Positions 37,060 to 49,499 of a DNA stretch of 64,000 nucleotides are shown here, one piece after another. Source of the DNA: Hermodice carunculata. Lineage: Eukaryota; Annelida; Polychaeta; Eunicida; Amphinomidae. The position numbers and the translations under genes were made by a program. The notes beneath the pieces were generated by a model. The model was not told the DNA's origin, ran no database searches, and worked only from the letters and a program-made list of their open reading frames with translations. The stretch is from positions 120,339,685 to 120,403,684 of the forward strand of contig OZ026613.1 in the NCBI GenBank assembly GCA_964020975.1, given 5' to 3'. Numbering within the stretch: the first letter of the stretch is position 1; every line of letters begins with the position of its first letter.

Positions 37060-38028
37060 ATGATGCAGCTATGCCTCAGGAGAATCCAACAGCTACCACT
37101 TTGTTGACTCCTGAAAGTGAAAACTACATGTACATGTACAAACCTATGCAAAAGTACACATTTGAAAGGTTATCTTCAACAGATTATAAAAGTACTCACT
37201 TGACCAAAAACAAAAACAAAATATTTTTGGCTAGGAATTACTTCTTCAAGTATGGAAAGAACTTTTTACTGGTACAAGCAAATTGTAAAATGGTTGCACA
37301 GACTTACTGGCCACATATGGCAAAGAAAGCCCTAAAGCTTTTCCTCATTGTGGTGTCACAATAGGAGATATTCATATGGAGCTGTGATCCTGCACACTTC
37401 CTGTGTTGCCGGAGCAACAGACTGATGCTGCTACCATGATCAGGGCAGATTTGTATTATATACTACAGAAACATCCATAAATAACACATTTTCAACCAAA
37501 AGAGAGCCCATTTCTAATCAATTTAGGCATCCTTCGTTTCAAATATATGTTTAATACATTTTCTTAAGATTATTATGTGTTCGTGTTGTTCATATTATTG
37601 GGAAAGTACTTTTGACCATGCTAAAAACATGAATCTGCCCTGATGCAGGTGGCTCCCTCTTTTGCTTGATAGGTGTTAGAGTAGGACCGCATTTAAATAT
37701 GAATACATCCTATTGAGTGGTATGTGATGTTAGTCTAGTCACAATTATGGTGTCACAATTGTGAAGTCCTGAACAGCAGGAACCCACTCTATTTCCAGTT
37801 TGGCTGATGACCCTTTTTTACCTGGCTTAAAAAAAATGTTCTTAAAGCTCCAATGCCATTCCTTAAAGTGACATCAAGCATGAAATATAAAATTTAGATA
37901 TATTTTTCCTGGTGACAAAAGTCTTCTCAACATACTGTCATGCTGAGACTTTATTTTCATTTATATGTAGAGTTTTATTTTTTGACGGACCTGTACTGTG
38001 AAGTACTTTTTGAGTCTGAAATAAAGTT
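37060..38028. other. intergenic, no gene recognised
   Basis: AT-rich, one 97-codon open frame at 37071-37364 of low-complexity composition with no motif I know. No array. Confidence 0.45.
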
Positions 38029-38029
38029 A

Positions 38030-38049
38030 TGTGTGTGTGTGTGTATATA

Positions 38050-38135
<86 letters not shown>

Positions 38136-38145
38136 CATACATATT
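38030..38145 (+). repeat. (GT)n(TA)n microsatellite
   Basis: gtgtgtgt followed by about 95 bp of alternating TA. On the minus strand it directly follows the tail of the sequence at 38150-38200 (actttattccatac), so it may be a retroelement's microsatellite tail. Confidence 0.9.
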
Positions 38146-38149
38146 TATA

Positions 38150-38840
38150 TAAGATAAAGAAGACAAGATAACTTTATTCCATACACTTTAAAATTGGTCC
38201 ATAGTATGATACTATGAATACAAAGCACATTATTAAAGATCAGTGTTAAAAATGAGGATTGATAACAATGCCGTACAGCCTACAGTTTAAAAATGGGTTA
38301 ATTACAGGATTGCAGCTAGTGTGCATATAAAATTCTCCATCACGAGTTCCACCCATTTAAGCACCATCTTCTACCACTGAGGGTTAACTAACGGTTGAAA
38401 AAGGAGTATGGACGGGAAGGGTGGTAGCCCTTTTCAGGGCTGCCATGACTGTATCTGCAGGTGCAGGCCATGGAATGCCCGAGCCTTCCAGGTGAGGATA
38501 GGGACATAGGGAAGGGTTTACTGTAATGGGGCATTCCATCGTTGGGGAAATTACTGGGAACAGGGGGGGCTCCCACTGCTGTGAGAGAGTATGTGGGGCC
38601 ATTGCGCCTCAGGAATCAGTTCCTTTTTGTTTTTTTTGTTAACAGGTCATCTGTTATTTGCAGGACCACAGCCCCTAAGGGGAGGGCTGCAGTGATATTA
38701 TTATGTTATGATATTATTAGTTTAGTAAAATTTGTATCACAGTGTCAACACATGAGTGCATGGAGTCTATTACAAAATTTTCTATTGATGCAGATCCTGC
38801 AAAGGTTTAACATGATTCTGGGTACAACATAGGACTTGTA
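38150..38840 (-). mobile_element. possible 3' end of an unidentified retroelement
   Basis: Reads on the minus strand towards ggaataaagttatc and the TA tract. A proline-rich 72-codon minus frame at 38384-38602 is denser in GC than its surroundings. I recognise no domain. Offered only as a compositional anomaly. Confidence 0.25.
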
Positions 38841-39104
38841 CTACAGTCACCAGAGTATTCAAGAAACCATCCCAACGTCAACGAATTGTTGAAGCATATT
38901 CTCATTTTATAGTTTCTATCATAGTATTTTCTGCCAAATCACATTATTAATTTTACACACACACATGCATGTGTATGTGTCTACATACATACATATGTCC
39001 AAGCTGGTATAGCATGACATTTGTTGTGACAGAATTGTTGAGGGGAAGAAATAATACTGGAGGCCCACGGGTGCTTCAGCCGGATTGCACAGGATCACTA
39101 TTAA

Positions 39105-39341
39105 CTCATTCCACCCCAATGACGCTTTGTCCCGCTAATATCTAAATGTCTTCCGCTTATTGTATCTTACTAATTTAGGCATTTTTCAAAATTTTGGATG
39201 AAACTTGCATGGAAGATCATTCCAAATTATATGCCCATGGTCAACAGGCTGAACAGCTTTCCTTGGTGCACTTTGGGCGCATTGCGCCTAGAGCGTGCCA
39301 AAGACAGGTGCTGAGTCAGTCTTCTATCAGGTTGGAATGAG
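39105..39341. mobile_element. TTAA-flanked MITE (piggyBac-like), second copy type
   Basis: Between TTAA at 39101-39104 and TTAA at 39342-39345. Ends CTCATTCCACCCC and inverted CTCATTCCAACCTG. Interior shares catggtcaacaggctgaaca with the palindrome arms of 36823-37054 only loosely, plus an inner hairpin around gggcgcattgcgcc. No coding capacity. Confidence 0.75.
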
Positions 39342-39599
39342 TTAATGTATGCAATTTTGTGGTTCTGTTTGAATCTGCTGGAGCGACACCAGGTGGTTCT
39401 GCTGGCCAGAACTCTTTGATGCTGAGAGGTGAGTTTGCGCAGCACCATTTCCTTATGAGAAGAATTATGGGATCTCGACATCGCCATCTTGTTTGGAAGA
39501 CAAGTGGGTCATCAGCAACCAAAACATTGTAAATAAGCGTGTATTTCATGTAAATGTGTCAGTGAAAGTAAAATTAATATTTTGAATGTGAACATAATC

Positions 39600-39920
39600 T
39601 GCTAGAAGTAAAACCGATGCCTCACACCTAGGCAAAGGGACAGGGCGAGGCATGTGTCACACGTCGTCAGGGAAGCTACTTGCTTAGAAGCAACGTCTTG
39701 CGGGATGGAAGTGCGCTGAACGAAAATGCTGTCATGTTTACAGTTCAGCGAGATTCAGCAAATTAATTGTCAGTTGGACAAGGACGATGACAGGACGCTA
39801 CACTAGACAAAGCGTGCCTCTAGAAGTGTGAGTATGACGCTGGTTAACTTCACCGTGTGGATGATGATAGTTTGCCATACTTTTAAATGTCAATCCGGGA
39901 TTTATGCTGAGTTGAATCTT
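39600..39920. promoter_or_regulatory. CpG-richer patch, possible promoter
   Basis: About 16 CpG in roughly 320 bp, clearly above the CpG-poor surroundings. It contains gtgagt-type donors (39425 and 39838) and an ATG at 39787 that opens MTGRYTRQSVPLE before the donor at 39838. On the other strand, an aagatggcgatgtcg sequence at about 39479-39493 resembles a YY1-type start-site motif. A start region of a neighbouring gene is conceivable; no downstream exon was found. Confidence 0.25.
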
Positions 39921-40600
39921 GAGCGAGTGTCAACTGTCATATAAACATGGCTGCATTATCTTTGTTAACAAATTCCCAAAACTATAAAACGGTATAGGTG
40001 TGGGTTTTACCCTTGAAAGGTTTCAGAGTGAAAGGTCTACCAATTATTTTACAGGGGAAATGTGGCCCCCACACGTTTGGAAAAAACATTTACACATTGT
40101 ATGTAATTTATATGGCAGCTCCAGGAAACGTGGCACCCATATTTTTTAACTTAACTCAAGTACTACACCACAAGAGCTTGCCATGATGATTAAAACAAGT
40201 AAGAACTGGTCATGCCCCAGCCAAGATGTACTCTCAAAGTGCTACCCCAAGTCCCCATAATTTACATGTTGGCTGCAGGTGTTACATTCATGTTTTGTCG
40301 CGTACTCAACCAAACTGTTGAGCTGCTTAAGGTATCTGAAACATGTAGAAGTACAACAGTTCTTGCCTGAAGGTAACTAATGTATACAGGTATATAATAA
40401 AAGATGACATAGTCAGACCTACCAATTCATCGATAGATATGGCCACAGCCTTTTTGATATGACTACAAGAAGCAGCATGCCTGCTGTGTCCTCTCTCCAT
40501 CCTTCCACACATGGGTGAAAGTGAAGGCCAATTAATAATGTTCTGTGGCATGCCACTTATTTGCTGCAGTCCATAAAACAGGAAGCCATAAAAAAAAAAA
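39920..40600. other. intergenic, no gene recognised
   Basis: Short open frames only. Phrase tggggcccccacacg-like stretches are not repeats elsewhere in the window. Confidence 0.4.
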
Positions 40601-41095
40601 TCCCCAATGTTGCATCTTACTCACCATACCCACAGCCCCTGTCTGTGTTCCCACAGCTAGAGTCATGAGAGCTCTTATAAGACCCACTCTATATTCCATC
40701 TGCCTAAAGGCTAAAATCCATCACACTACACCTCCTTTCCCAGCACTCCACAAGGATGCCCTTCACGAAGCCTACCCCTACTCTACTTCCTGGAATTTCC
40801 CCCTTCAGCCATATCATCTATCACTTTCTTTCATATTTCAGACTTGTTATAGGTTCCTATACATCTCATCTTTTTTTGCCCACCCTCAGTCTATCTCTGA
40901 AGACTTGATATTCTGAATACCACCAAAGTAAATGATCTCTAGTTTCATCTACACCTTTCCTCCATATTTGGTGCTTCCCATCACACCCCTCTGTCCACTT
41001 CTGTTTCCGCTTCTCGAGAGTCATTACTCCTGCTCTCCCTTGGAATAGTAATGTAGAACCCTGGCAGGGTGGCTGCTCCAGTATATTGGACAAGT
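40600..41095 (-). mobile_element. LINE ORF2 C-terminal scrap
   Basis: On the minus strand the stretch VDETRDHLLWWYSEYQVFRD at about 40900-40960 resembles the Cys/His-bearing tail of LINE polymerases (usually C..C...ET.DHLLLEC..Y...R). The cysteines expected just before and inside it are lost, and the frame stops soon after. The C-rich + strand look of 40600-41000 fits an inserted piece. Decayed; family not determinable. Confidence 0.4.
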
Positions 41096-41099
41096 CTGT

Positions 41100-44000
41100 G
41101 TGTTAAATATTTCACATTCACGAGTTCCTGTAAGAGCTAGTTAGGAAGCTTTCATTTTTAAGTTGCAGTTAGAAATTGAACGAAGTTACCTGTATAGATC
41201 TTTAAAACTTGAATGTATGTGCTTATTTCCACAGGGAGTAGTCATGTTTGTAGTTTATATTTCAGCGCAAGCTGCTACAGGAGGACATACATCTTGGCAA
41301 CATCACACAATGTATAGAGTTGTTACCTGCTCATCTTAATTCCATGTTTACCAGGACAGTAGCCTTCTAAAGTAGAACTAACATTTTGGAATATAAATCA
41401 ATAACATATTTGATGGTAATTGTTAGCATCATTGATTAACTGGTGAACACCCAAAGATAATTCTACGCAAGAATGACCAAGGCTAAGGTTAAGATAGTGT
41501 CACAGAAGTCCAAAGTTGGCATCTTCAAAAGTAATCAATCTATCAAACAAAAATTCAGTGCTGAGATACCATGTTTGAATGTTTAACTAGAAATTCACAG
41601 GGTCAATGTATTTCTGCATTCTATTTAGTATTACATGAAAAGATCATTATAGAAAAGAACAGTTGTATGAGTCAAAAGCATGTATGGAAGACAAGTGGAA
41701 AGTTTAATCCCATTCACTTGAGTACACAAAGATGTGTTGAATGGATAGCAGTTGATGGGGTAAGTGAGACAAGAACACAAGTGCTTGAAATTTGTTATTT
41801 ATAATCCCAATTTTGCCTTTTTAACTCAGGTAATTGTTTAGTCTGTTCTGCAAGCAGATTTTCTTTGACATTAAGAGTCTGTGCAGCTAGGTCTATTCAT
41901 TTAGTTGTGCAATATATCTTGTACTAATAGTCAACATGACTAAGCAATACCTTGAGTATATTCATGTTACAAAGAAATGTTTTTGAATAAGAGACTAGGC
42001 CTGTAAAACAAGGAAAGTTCTCTAAATGTACTTGAAAGAAGTTCAAAATTAGCTTGTGCACGTAATATGTACAGTGAATATAAATAATTAAAATGAAGAA
42101 ACTAATTCTCTACACATAGCTCTGTGTTTCCTTAAAATTGGTGCATGTAGCCATATGATAATGATAAATAAGGGGTCAGGGAATTTTTTTCATCAAAGTT
42201 CACTTTGCAGTTTGGGATGGTGTATACATGAACTTAATTAGGCATAATACATAAGTTATGCATTACATGTGGTACACTAGATATATTAGATATTGGTAAT
42301 GCTTACATATATGGAAAACAGTGTTAGCCAGAAGAATGCCAACCTGTATTTAAGGACAAATGGAAATTATGGTTTTTATGCTGGAATGGATGGGAAATGA
42401 GTACTGTGAAGTTGTGAAATGTTTACAAAATGGGCATTTGGGACTGCCAGATTTCAAACCATAGCCAGGGGCTAGATCTGCATCAGTTTCTGCAGATTGA
42501 TAAGAGTTAATGGAATAGCCCTCACCCTCACTCACCCAAGAATCATTCCCCATTTTATACCATATTGTGAGCAACTGAACTTCTAAGAAGTTTGATTTGG
42601 TTGTATATTTATAGTTACAAGCAAACTGGTTTAGAGGTTATCTATATTTGATACACAAGATACCGAGAGATGCACTACTTATATATTGTTTGGAAAAATG
42701 ATCAACAAATATTATGTGCATGTTCAAGGAAGAAACACAGAAACATACATGCACAGTAGAATCTCCAACTAAGACCATATCCACAAAGAGACCATTTGTA
42801 TTAAGACCATCAATTTCCAGGCACAGTTTTGTTTATCCTTCATCAAATTTTATCCCATTAAGATCACATATTTGAAGACCCATATGATGTGACAGTGAAA
42901 AATCACAAGAAAAGTGTTAAAAATATTTTGTCATTGTCGAAATAAAAGGTTATGCATATTGGGCATTGCGTTAATGTATAGAGACAGATGTCTCCCCTTG
43001 GTTTCAACAGAGTAAATAAGATTAAACATTATATATTTTCTAGCATCCCATAGCAAAATGATGTACATGCATTTTAATTCATCCCAGTGTGTTCCAGCAT
43101 TTTGGTTCTTGGACAGAATATGCTTATCCTCCATGTGGATCATCAGTGTTAGTGATGGCAATTGTCAGATGAAAAGCTGATTTTCAGAGTTTCTTTGTGA
43201 AAATATGCTAACTAGTACTTTTCTTTGTTAGACACTTAATTTTCAGTGTTTTCTGGCTCATTTCATTTCAGAGTTTTGTGGGAAAAAAAACATTCTTATC
43301 CTTGCAGTGTGCAATATTCCTGCTTAATGAACAGGAACATGTTTTTGAAATGTTTAGAAGTTTATAAGCAAACATGAGCAATGAAGTGATTGAAGATGTT
43401 ATTATGCCAACCACTTTTAATACAAGTATAATTGATAAACAAGAAAACTTGTACATGCATAATAAGTATAATACTAATTGTTGATTATTTGTTCTACCCT
43501 CATTGTTCATGAAGTGAACAAGTGCATGCACATGTACACACCTCCAAAATTACTTGCAATTTTCAGAGTAGATGGTGTAGCATATAAAGTGACATCCATG
43601 GAATATTTTTTTGTGAAGTATGTAGTAGAATACTTTTTTAAATATTCTTGCACTCATTTATCACAGAAAAATATAATGTACACAATCATTAGTAGACCTT
43701 TGTAAATTATTCATGGAACTACATATGTACAACATAAATCAGTGTCAAACCAGTTTTTGCACTTACAAAACGTGAAGCACATTGAAGTAATTATAACAGA
43801 GAAATTGAATGTATAGCATACATAAACAATTCATGGTGCTACCTCAGGCGTTTTTAATCCTACATGCAACAGTTGAGAAAGAATTGACTTTACGTGCATA
43901 GTCGTCCCGCTTTAGGAAGCTGGTGGGAATGTTCACAAAGTAGATAATGCAGTAAACTGCTTCATGATAAGGTCACTTTGTCTTGTTACAGATGACCAGC

Positions 44001-46030
44001 AAGAAGGATATTTAAGAGGGTGTGGTTGTGTTATTAAACTGTATTACACCAGCAGCCACCTGATAAGGTGTTCTGAGGGAGCAACACTATAATATATAAT
44101 ATGTGGGGGGAGGGGGGAGTTTGGTCATTGTCTGGTGAGCCATTATGTAACACCATACAGGACATGTCTCCATCTGACATAGCCATGCAGACCTGTGGTC
44201 AGACTCAAGACTCCTTTATTTGACCAAAAATATACAATGTAAGTTTATATACATGTATTATAACAGTGGTCAGGAGACCCTCAGTAACAACTGTCATAGA
44301 TGTGCCAGCCTTTCCCTTTGAGTTAGCACTTGATGATGTGACAAATAGGAAGGTGCAGAGACTTGTGTTTTGTAGCTAGCTTATCAATGTGTTGAACTTT
44401 TGTAACAGCATGGAACAGACAGACCTTGCTTTTGTATCAGTTGAAAAAACAAGTAAAAAACATAAAACTTAGTTGAATACATTATTTAGCATGTATATAC
44501 AGTATCTAAAGCTGCGGTGGAGGGGAGGCTGTTTTTATAGTGACAGTTACTGTTCTACATGTAGTGTGATTTTATGTTTATCTTGCTACCTTTTCCAAAA
44601 TTACAGTTCAGTTTATATAACATGCTTGTTGCAAGTTATCTTTTGTAAAAGGCAGTGAAGAATGTATAAAACTAATGGCTATTTTGAGAAAAGTGTACAG
44701 GTGTATATGTGTAATTTGTTATTGGACCCACAACGTGATGTGAATGTTTAATGTATTGTCCAGTCATGACTAGGTTACAACTACATGCCATTTCCTAGCA
44801 ACAGCCTTTACAAAGCACACTTTTCTGTGACACCCGTGACATGATTTAAGTGAGTTGGATGATTGCATTGACATCTAATCGTGTAATTAATTAATGCTAC
44901 CACAACTAGTTTTATTTAGAAAGGAGATAGGTGCATGACTTCTACATGTTTAGTTTGCTTACAATTTGCACAGCTGTTTTGGACTAAGTACAGGGCAGTC
45001 CTAGTGTTATACTTGATTAATTGTCTAATACATGTAATGTGTTCCACCATATGCTTTGATGTACATGCAGTTTGTTGACCTTGATCTAAAGAGCACTAGG
45101 GTTCAACTCAACAGTAATCCCATAAATTCACAGGCTAAAAAATTTTTCTCACCAAAATGATGATGCAGAAGATACGTACATGCTTAGAATAACAGTTTCA
45201 GGCAATTTTTTTATGCACAAATCTTTGTCCCTGTGGATATAAGCAAGGTTAATAGTGGGATTTGCAATGAAATAACTGATACTAATTGTCAAATAATGCT
45301 AACTATATGTATTTGCAAAGCTATCAGAGGACTCAAGTGCCTTGAAAGGTCAGGTCTGTGTAAAATAGCGATGGTCCCTTTACTTGTGTAACTTAACCAT
45401 GATCTGTTTACTTGTGTAACGACATGTATAGTTGTTTCCCACAAACTTAAATCAGATCAATGAACTGAAGCCCATGCAATATAAGTGTGCATGCTTGTTA
45501 GTTTAGTTTGAAAAATGCTGATTGCACTTAGCATGTGAAGATAGACTTTGTCTTAATGTAACAAGAAATTGCTCTAAGTTAACGTTGACCTTCTGAGGTG
45601 TTCGCTGCATTATCATGATAACAGAAGCCCCAAGTGCTCAACAAAGAAGAGCAAGACTAAAGGGAGTCTATGTTGGCTGGATGAGGAAGATTGTGTAGTC
45701 AGCAGTGCCAGGCTGTGTGTGTTCATCTTACTGTCCACTGTAAGTCACAGGCTTGTCACTTTAACACTGTTGTGTGTAAAAACACCAAAAGTTTGATGAA
45801 TCTCAATATGTGTGTAAAAGCTGGACAAGTAACTTACAGTCCACGAGAATGTACTTTTCTACCTTACAAGGAAATGTGTGTTCAACATGGTGACGTACGT
45901 TTACCTTGGATTAGATATTTAGAACAAAACAGTTATTTACTAATTTGGTTATGGAATCAGTAAACTTGATAATTGAAAGTTGCACTATTCACAAAATATT
46001 TGCAAAATCTCATATTTTATTTAAATGATC
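41100..46030. other. 4.9 kb AT-rich intergenic DNA
   Basis: No exon with homology, no tandem array of note. A half-MITE at about 42770-42900 starts cagtagaatctccaactaag and shows no matching right end. The phrase gactcctttatttgaccaaa at 44210 resembles a LINE 3' end read backwards. Confidence 0.5.
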
Positions 46031-46035
46031 AATTA

Positions 46036-46212
46036 CGGTAGTACCTGCAATTTAAGACCACTGCTGACAGAGACCACCTGGCTTTTGTGCCCACATTCTG
46101 ATGAGACAGTAGTCTAGATTCTTTGTAAATCTACCTGCAATTTAAGACCACCTGCTATATATGACCACTTTTGGTCAGTAGAAGGGGTGGTCCTAGATAG
46201 CAGATACCACTG
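46036..46212. mobile_element. pogo/Tigger-like MITE (CAGTGGTACCT family)
   Basis: 177 bp with TA outside both ends. Left end cGGTAGTACCTGCAATTTAA (one change from CAGTGG), right end agataccactg. Contains two copies of cctgcaatttaagaccac, at 46044 and 46132, so it may be a partial internal duplication. Confidence 0.8.
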
Positions 46213-46499
46213 TAATTTGTTTTAAATGATCAGTTACAACTTGGTAGCCTTTGTATAAGATCTCAGAATCCTTGTCGCTGTGGAAAATCACTCGTGGCTT
46301 GTGGTCACTCGTGATTCTCCCGACCAACAACAATCCCTCGTGAGAGGAAAATAGTAACTCACTCTCAGCTACGTAAGATTCTCTATGTATCTAACACCAT
46401 TGACTTTTGGGGGGTTGGTGTTCAGAAAGGGAAAACTATAGCTTGCATTTTTAGAGCCCCACCAGATACTATAGGTTTGCATCACATCCTTAAAGCAAA

Positions 46500-46910
46500 G
46501 CTTGTCTGGGCCGTATACCTTAACACTTTCATAGGATAGGGGTGTGTCTCACACCCAAATTGGGTCACTGTGACCTTGACCTTTGACTCTCGTAAAGATT
46601 TAGCTTGTCCAGGCTATATTTCCTATACCATGACACCCGTAGCTACCAAATTTGGTGTGTGGACACTTCATAGGATAGGGTTGTGTCATGTACCAAAATT
46701 AGGTCACTGTGACCTTTCACCCCCTTAAAGTTTTAGCTTGTCCAGACCTTATTTCATATACCATCACACCCACAGCTACCAAACTTGGTGTGTGAATACT
46801 TTATGGGTTAGGGGTGTGATGCACACCAAATTTGGTCCCTGTCATGTTGACCTGACCCCCTTAAAGTTTTAGCTTGTCAGAGCCATATTTCATATGCTGT
46901 GGCCCCCCTT
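46500..46910 (+). repeat. ~125-bp tandem repeat, 3 copies
   Basis: Each copy has ttagcttgtccag, a tatttc..taccat block, ctaccaaatttggtgtgtg and ggtcactgtgacctt. Diverged by roughly a fifth by eye. Ends next to a ccccccttttataaggcc phrase related to the MITE at 21182. Confidence 0.75.
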
Positions 46911-49050
46911 TTATAAGGCCACCCCCTCTAAGGCCACTCCTACCTAGTAGGATGCCAGTACATTAATGGACACACTAGTTGTGTTACTTACATGTGTAGA
47001 AGTAAAGACTAATTATTTCAAACATAATAAAGATTTTTAGGTCAATGGGTATGTAGAAAATATGACTATCACTTTACACTTTTCTGAGGAAAAAAATCTA
47101 AGCTGTTGTATGTGTATTTGCAAGTGCAACATTTTGTCCTGTTAGATAAGGGGATCTGGTTGCACATGCATACACCTTAATAGCTTTACGAGCTAGAGCA
47201 GGCCCACAGCTAATACGAATGTGCTGTATTCATGATGTCAGCTTGTAGAGTACAAAACTCTGCAACTTGAACTCAGTCCGTCTAATTTGGAGAGAGAGAC
47301 TTGGTATGTCAACTGATAGTTTTGTGGTGACCAGTAATATTGGTGTTACGTGTGTTGAGTTGTGGGCTTTATTTACATATGACTGCATTCCCTGATCTCC
47401 TTGTCCCTACAACCAGGCCGCCGCTGTCCTTGTGCTGGTCAAGCATGAGTAGGTGGCCTCAATGGTAGCATGGTAATACTCTAAACACAACAAAGGCACT
47501 TCACACCATGGCAGCCGCCCTTCATCTCTTACATATTGACAGAGCACATTATGATCACTGTGCTCACAGTTCTGCTTGTAGCAACCACAAAGTGACCGTT
47601 CAGACATACCCCATACATATATCTGTAGGTTGGTTAGGCACATATTGGATTGCTGCTACACCAGTTTGATATGCATAGAATCTATTTACTGTCAAGCTGT
47701 AATTGAGCCAGATGACAGCACACAATGATAGGATAGCCCTGAATAAGGTTGGCAATAATATTTGTAAATCATGAAAATTTAACTTACTGTTGGCAGATAG
47801 CTTTGGGAACAAGATAGCTTGACTATAAATGATGCTTACAAGTCTTTAGATTTGCAATAATTGTTTATCTATGTTCTCTGGCAAAAATGAGAGTATAGTT
47901 CAATAAACTACTACTACTACTACTACTAGTTCAATATACTACTACTGCTAATAATAATAATAAGAAGAAGAATGACTACTAAACAATTAAGAATCTATCA
48001 TTTGCAAGAGGTGCAATGCTTTAACTAGACAAGAAGATTAAGTTGTTGCCCTGTACATTCAAATGGAAATAGGAAAAGCTTCATGAAAGAAAGCATGAAA
48101 TTTCAGGGAAAAAAACGTATCAAAATAAGGCGGTTGGCATAAAGAAGTCTGCAGGCGAAAAGGAAAGACCAGCAAACAAACACGATTAAGTCACATGGTG
48201 AGAAACTCTAATGCTAGTAATGGGCACTTTTTGTTGCAACTTTGATTCATTTATGGGTCACTGTTGACACTGCAGCATGGATTGATGACAAATATGGTCT
48301 CTATGTGGTAGTGCAAAAGTGGTATGTCTGACATGAGTGTAAACAAATCCTAGTGATGTACATATATATAGGAAGTGGTTCTGGACAAAAAGACACAAAT
48401 ACAATACACATAATGGACTGCTGTTGACAGATCATGGTGTGTTGATTGTTTGGTCTATAGCAAATATGTACACATATGCTGTTGTAGCACCTAATTTACA
48501 TTGTTTTAACTTCACCAATAGGGCCACACACTGTTCACAGATTCTAGATTTAGTGGCCTCTGAGTGCTTAACTCTGGACTTAATTGATCCAGGACAAACC
48601 TACGATGTGGAATTGGAATGACACACCTACTCATAATAGTTTTGAAGATAGATATTCAGCAGCTAAATTTTTCAAGTGTCTTACAAAGCCCAATTCTAAA
48701 GCTTTTGCCTGTACCTGTAATAATTTTGAGATATTCAACAATTAAACTTTCAAGTGCCCTGAATTAGTTTGAATTAAAATTCTACAACTTTTGCTTGTGG
48801 CTCATTAGATGTTCTTACAGCACAAGTTGGACTGGTACCTCCACCTGCAGTAGTTTTGAAGATACTCCAGGTTTATATTTTCAAATGGTCCTAATTTGCA
48901 TAATTTTCAAAACTGAGCCTCTTCATTAAAAAACCATCTGTCTGACTTCATGTATGGAGGTGTATTCATGCCAAGTTTGGAAATTCTATATATTATAGTC
49001 TTCAAGTAAAATGCTAAACAAATTTGCTGAGAGAGAATATCTTTGTCGAC
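46910..49050. other. intergenic, no gene recognised
   Basis: Contains short (act)n and (aat)n tracts at about 47918-47965 and two to three diverged ~110-bp units (ttttgaagatattc...) at 48640-48900. No homology seen. Confidence 0.5.
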
Positions 49051-49059
49051 ATCAATGTT

Positions 49060-49430
49060 GGTGGCGCCACCTATAGTATTATGTAATATACAGGTTAAAA
49101 TGTGAAAATTTTGTGACTGCAGTACTGTCCACAGTTTTTAAGTTATGGATAAAATCTAAGTTGCTGATGATACTAGTGGTGCCACCTATAATTTGACGGA
49201 AATTATGAGCCAAAATGTGTTTTAAGATGTAAAATTCCACATCTGGAAAAGTAATTAGATTAGACGTGTCAAATTTATACGATATATACATCATGTCCAA
49301 TGCTAGAATGTTATGTAATATCAGTGACCTTGACCTATTTTTGTGACGTCACCATGCCTTTAAAGGAGAAAGAGGTGATTTTGTAATGGCAGGGTGCAGC
49401 TTTTGACATCAATGGCAATGGCAGCACAGA
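49060..49430 (+). repeat. third copy of the intronic dispersed repeat
   Basis: aagatgtaaaattccacatc, tggaaaagtaattagattag and the ttttgtaatggcagggtg tail match 3133-3510 and 3870-4165. This shows the element also inserts outside Sec24 and carries the tail module with it. Confidence 0.7.
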
Positions 49431-49499
49431 CCCAGGCCCGTGGGCCTCTTGTATTACATAATCTGGGTGACCCTGATCTTCTGTCCCAAGGTCACTGAG

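Noticed and set aside
40545-40916. 123-codon plus-strand open frame
   Set aside because: It lies opposite the LINE scrap, is low in diagnostic residues and has no motif or splice context.
41571-41804. 77-codon plus-strand open frame as a small gene
   Set aside because: No homology, no splice-site partner and AT-driven composition. It could be a chance frame.
44030-44110. Promoter near the tataatatataatatg stretch
   Set aside because: TATA-like runs are common in this AT-rich DNA, and no gene start follows.
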